A stretch of 8,847 nt of DNA from an uncultured Macromonas sp. (GTDB taxonomy: Bacteria > Pseudomonadota > Gammaproteobacteria > Burkholderiales > Burkholderiaceae). The position numbers and the translations under genes were made by a program. The notes below the pieces were generated by a model. The model was not told where the DNA came from, did not search any database, and saw nothing but the letters and a program-made list of their open reading frames with translations. Location of the stretch: the NCBI GenBank assembly GCA_946481585.1, contig CAMLOF010000113.1, forward strand, positions 1 to 8,847. The letters are read 5' to 3'. Below, piece after piece: positions 6,579-8,847 of the stretch (its first letter is position 1; the number at the start of each line of letters is the position of its first letter).

Positions 6579-6942
6579 GGCCATCAACTTCAATCAGGTG
6601 CTCGATGTGCATGCCGATGCACTCAAGTTGCGGGCGGAGCGCACCAAGGTGCTCGCGTCCAACCTGGCCAACGTCAACACGCCCGGCTACCAGGCGCGAG
6701 ACATCGACTTTGCGGCGACGCTGCGGCGCGCCGGTGAGGACGACGCCATGGATCTGCCGCTGGACACGCAAGGTGCCGATCTGGCTTACCGCGTGCCCAA
6801 CCACCCGTCGGAAGATGGTAACACCGTGGAACTGGGCGTAGAGCAGGCAGCGTTCTCGCAGAACGCTTCCGATTTCCAGATGAGCCTGACCTTCGTGCAG
6901 ATGAAGCTCAAGGGCCTGGCGCAGGCCATCACGGGGCAGTGA
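6577..6942 (+). CDS. flgB: Flagellar proximal rod protein FlgB
   Basis: FlgB forms part of the proximal rod and is exported by the flagellar type III system. The product has 121 residues, slightly shorter than the common 130-138. The N-terminal rod signature is clear: VLASNLANVNTPGYQARDIDF at about residues 25-45, in which the ANVNTPGY core is diagnostic. The C-terminal helix FQMSLTFVQMKLKGLAQAI is the usual coiled-coil partner. An AAAGGAG at 6565-6571, five bases before the ATG at 6577, fixes this start. The frame stays open upstream to 5872 without a start signal, but that stretch is antisense to flgA. The region before flgB is flgA coding sequence, so its promoter, if any, lies in flgA. 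A TGA-CC-ATG junction links it to flgC. Confidence 0.93.
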   Translation: MAINFNQVLDVHADALKLRAERTKVLASNLANVNTPGYQARDIDFAATLRRAGEDDAMDLPLDTQGADLAYRVPNHPSEDGNTVELGVEQAAFSQNASDFQMSLTFVQMKLKGLAQAITGQ

Positions 6943-6944
6943 CC

Positions 6945-7364
6945 ATGCCGTTCAAGCACATCACCCAGATCGCCGGTTCGGCCATGTCCGCCCAGAGTGT
7001 GCGGCTCAACACCATCGCCAGCAACCTGGCCAATGCCAATTCCGCCGCCACCGACGAAGCCACCGCCTACCGCGCCCGCAAACCGGTGTTCGCCGCCATC
7101 TACGAGCGCGACGACGAGGGCCTGGTGGCGAGTGCGCGCGTGCAGGTGCTCGACGTTGTCGAGAGCACTGAACCCGTGCGCAAGGTGCACGAACCCGACA
7201 ACCCGATGGCCGACGCCGAGGGCAACGTGTTCTACGCCAACGTCAACGCCGTTGCCGAGATGACCGACATGATGTCGGCCTCGCGCGCCTTTGAAACCAA
7301 TGTCGAGGTGCTGGGGCGCGTGCGCGCCATGCAGCAGTCGCTGCTGCGCCTCGGGGAGTCCTGA
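6945..7364 (+). CDS. flgC: Flagellar proximal rod protein FlgC
   Basis: FlgC is another rod subunit exported through the flagellar apparatus. From ATG 6945 the product has 139 residues, standard for the family. The N-terminus has AGSAMSAQSVRLNTIASNLAN (about 10-30), the rod/hook family motif. The C-terminal half has NVNAVAEMTDMMSASRAFETN (about 99-119), very typical of FlgC. The residues just before it read EGNVFYANVN, where the family more often has GYV..PNVN, a mild divergence. A GTG at 6939 would overlap the flgB stop, but the ATG two bases after that stop is preferred, with GGGG (6933-6936) upstream. The next gene, flgD, starts two bases after its stop. Confidence 0.93.
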   Translation: MPFKHITQIAGSAMSAQSVRLNTIASNLANANSAATDEATAYRARKPVFAAIYERDDEGLVASARVQVLDVVESTEPVRKVHEPDNPMADAEGNVFYANVNAVAEMTDMMSASRAFETNVEVLGRVRAMQQSLLRLGES

Positions 7365-7366
7365 TC

Positions 7367-8041
7367 ATGAGCAACACGGTTCTTTCCAGCGTGAGCGGCG
7401 GCACGCAGTCTTCGTCCTCTGGCGACGCGCCCGTCGCGGCCAACGGCTCCAGCACGAGCGACACCGCCAACATGTTCCTCACTTTGCTGGTTGCGCAGAT
7501 CCGCAACCAGGACCCGCTCGACCCCAAGGACTCCAGCGAATACGTCAACCAGCTCAACCAGCTGTCGCAGACGCAGATGCTGGAGTCTCTGGTGAGCCAG
7601 AACCGCAGCAGCGCCAGCATGCTCGAAGGGCTGCAGGTGCTGGCCATGGGCGCCCAGGTGGGATCCACCGTGACCGTGTCTACCAGCCAGGTCGAACTGG
7701 GCAGCGACGTGGTGCATGGCAGCTTCACGCTGAGCAGCGCTTCCAACGACGCCAGCGTCGTACTCACAGGGGCCGATGGCGTCAGCCACACCGTCAACCT
7801 GGGTAGCAAGGCCGCGGGCACGGTGAACTTCACCATCGATCCGGCCGCCCTTGGCTTGGCGCCCGGCAAATACAGCATAGCCGTCAAGGCAGGCAGCCAG
7901 GCGCCTGCCGTCGGCATCACCGGCACGCTGCAGAGCGTGCGTCTGTCGGGCACCTCGGGCCTGCTGCTCAACGTCGCGGGCGTGGGCGAGATCGCTTCCA
8001 CCGCCGTCACGGCTTTCTCCAAGACTTCTTCTTCCAGCTGA
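7367..8041 (+). CDS. flgD: Flagellar hook-cap / hook assembly protein FlgD
   Basis: FlgD caps the growing hook and guides FlgE polymerisation, then is discarded. The 224-residue product has a Ser/Gly-rich N-terminus. The conserved export and cap region follows at about residues 33-75, including MFLTLLVAQIRNQDPLDPKD (36-55) and YVNQLNQLSQTQMLESL, which are strong family marks. A C-terminal domain with FlgD-like strand patterns follows (about 90-210): VVLTGADGVSHTV, then APGKYSIAVKA. It ends in a Ser-rich tail. GGGGAG at 7353-7358 lies eight bases before the ATG. It is tightly coupled to flgC and followed 13 bases later by flgE. Confidence 0.93.
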   Translation: MSNTVLSSVSGGTQSSSSGDAPVAANGSSTSDTANMFLTLLVAQIRNQDPLDPKDSSEYVNQLNQLSQTQMLESLVSQNRSSASMLEGLQVLAMGAQVGSTVTVSTSQVELGSDVVHGSFTLSSASNDASVVLTGADGVSHTVNLGSKAAGTVNFTIDPAALGLAPGKYSIAVKAGSQAPAVGITGTLQSVRLSGTSGLLLNVAGVGEIASTAVTAFSKTSSSS

Positions 8042-8054
8042 AAGGAAACTGACC

Positions 8055-8847
8055 ATGAGCTTCGAAATCGCGCTGACCGGCATCAACGCCATCAACACCC
8101 AGCTGGAAACCATCAGCAACAACATCGCCAACACCGGCACCTACGGGTACAAGTCGGGCCGGGCCAATTTTGCGTCCATGTACGCTGGCACCCAACCCAC
8201 GGGCGTGGTGGTGTCCTCGGTCACCCAGAGCCTGGACATCGGCGGCAGCGTCCTGACCACGGGCCGTGCGCTGGACGTGGCCATTTCCGGCAAGGGCTAT
8301 TTCGCCACCAGGGACACGACGGGCGAGACGCTCTTCACCCGCGTCGGCATCTTTTCGACCGACGCCACAGGTTTTGTGGTGGACGGCTTTGGTCGCAAGC
8401 TGCAAGGCTACGCGGCGGTGGAAGGCAGCACGGCGCTGGGCGCCTTCGGTGACCTGACCGTCACCAAGGGGCAGATCGCCGCGCAGGCGAGCACGTCGCT
8501 CGATTACGTGTCCAACCTTTCCGCCGACTGGACCACCCCCGCAGTCGCACCTTTCGACGCCACGGATGCACAGACCTTCAACAGCTCTTCGGTGTCGGTG
8601 GTGTATGACTCGCTGGGCGTGCAGCACACCGTGACGCAATACTTCGTACACAGCAACACCAACCAAGTGACGGTGCACTACGCCTTTGACGGCGCGGTAC
8701 TGGGCACCACCGCAACGCTGCAGTTCGGCACCGACGGCGCGCTGGTCTCCCCTGCGGCGGCCGTGCCGGTGGCGCTGGGCACCCCCGCGGGTGCGGATGC
8801 CATGACGTTGAACGTGGACTACACCGGCACCACGCAGTACGCGGGCA
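8055..8847 (+). CDS. flgE: Flagellar hook protein FlgE (5' part, cut by window edge)
   Basis: FlgE polymerises into the hook, the universal joint between rod and filament. About 264 residues are visible; the frame is open to the window end with no stop, so the C-terminus is missing because of the window, not by truncation. The N-terminal D0/D1 region reads MSFEIALTGINAINTQLETI, then SNNIANTGTYGYKSGRANF (about 21-39), diagnostic for hook proteins. Further on are LDVAISGKGYFATRD (about 73-87) and a hook D2-like section with VSVVYDSLGVQHTVTQYFV. A strong AAAGGAAA (8041-8048) precedes the ATG. The NTGTYGYKS wording differs from the common NANTVGFKS of primary-flagellum hooks and seems closer to lateral-type FlgE, a recollection not checked by search. 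Confidence 0.93.
   Translation, partial: MSFEIALTGINAINTQLETISNNIANTGTYGYKSGRANFASMYAGTQPTGVVVSSVTQSLDIGGSVLTTGRALDVAISGKGYFATRDTTGETLFTRVGIFSTDATGFVVDGFGRKLQGYAAVEGSTALGAFGDLTVTKGQIAAQASTSLDYVSNLSADWTTPAVAPFDATDAQTFNSSSVSVVYDSLGVQHTVTQYFVHSNTNQVTVHYAFDGAVLGTTATLQFGTDGALVSPAAAVPVALGTPAGADAMTLNVDYTGTTQYAG

Noticed and set aside
5259..6737. Long (492-codon) + strand frame across the hydrolase and flgA.
   Set aside because: It is Arg/Gly/His-rich low-complexity translation out of frame with the hydrolase and antisense to flgA, with no recognisable domain.
7232..8140. Long (302-codon) - strand frame opposite flgC and flgD.
   Set aside because: It is a shadow frame: flgC and flgD are confirmed by family motifs on the + strand.

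Overview
The window is a single, gene-dense block of flagellar genes from a high-GC, Gram-negative proteobacterium. Codon use, gene order and protein features suggest a betaproteobacterium, perhaps Comamonadaceae; this is a judgement from reading and was not searched. Thirteen flagellar genes are recognised, the last cut by the window edge, plus a possible tail of one more gene at the left edge. There is no non-coding stretch longer than about 55 bases, and no RNA gene, insertion sequence or CRISPR array was seen.

Left part (about 38-4414, + strand): fliK (hook-length control), fliL (stator-associated membrane protein), fliA (sigma-28), motA and motB (stator). The run fliK-fliL-fliA-motA-motB matches the order lafE-lafF-lafS-lafT-lafU known from lateral or secondary (Flag-2) flagellar systems of Vibrio, Aeromonas and some enterobacteria. 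The locus therefore probably encodes a self-contained flagellum with its own sigma factor and motor.

Middle part (4416-5868, + strand): flgM (anti-sigma-28), flgN (chaperone for hook-associated proteins) and a FlgJ-type peptidoglycan hydrolase that lacks the rod-cap half. The three overlap or nearly touch. A sigma-28-like -10 box sits just before flgM.

Right part: flgA (P-ring chaperone) is on the - strand, overlapping the hydrolase tail-to-tail and flgB head-to-head. flgB, flgC (rod), flgD (hook cap) and flgE (hook) then run rightward off the window.

Together the genes cover late regulation (FliA/FlgM), export chaperoning (FlgN), wall penetration (hydrolase), P-ring assembly (FlgA), rod and hook building (FlgB, C, D, E), hook-length control (FliK) and torque (FliL, MotA, MotB). 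Points worth a second look are a MotA with alanine at the position of the classic charged Arg90, the stand-alone hydrolase, overlapping flgA/flgB start codons with no intergenic promoter space, flgMN inverted relative to flgA, and a tail-to-tail overlap giving both proteins the same last four residues. I saw no non-flagellar system in the window.
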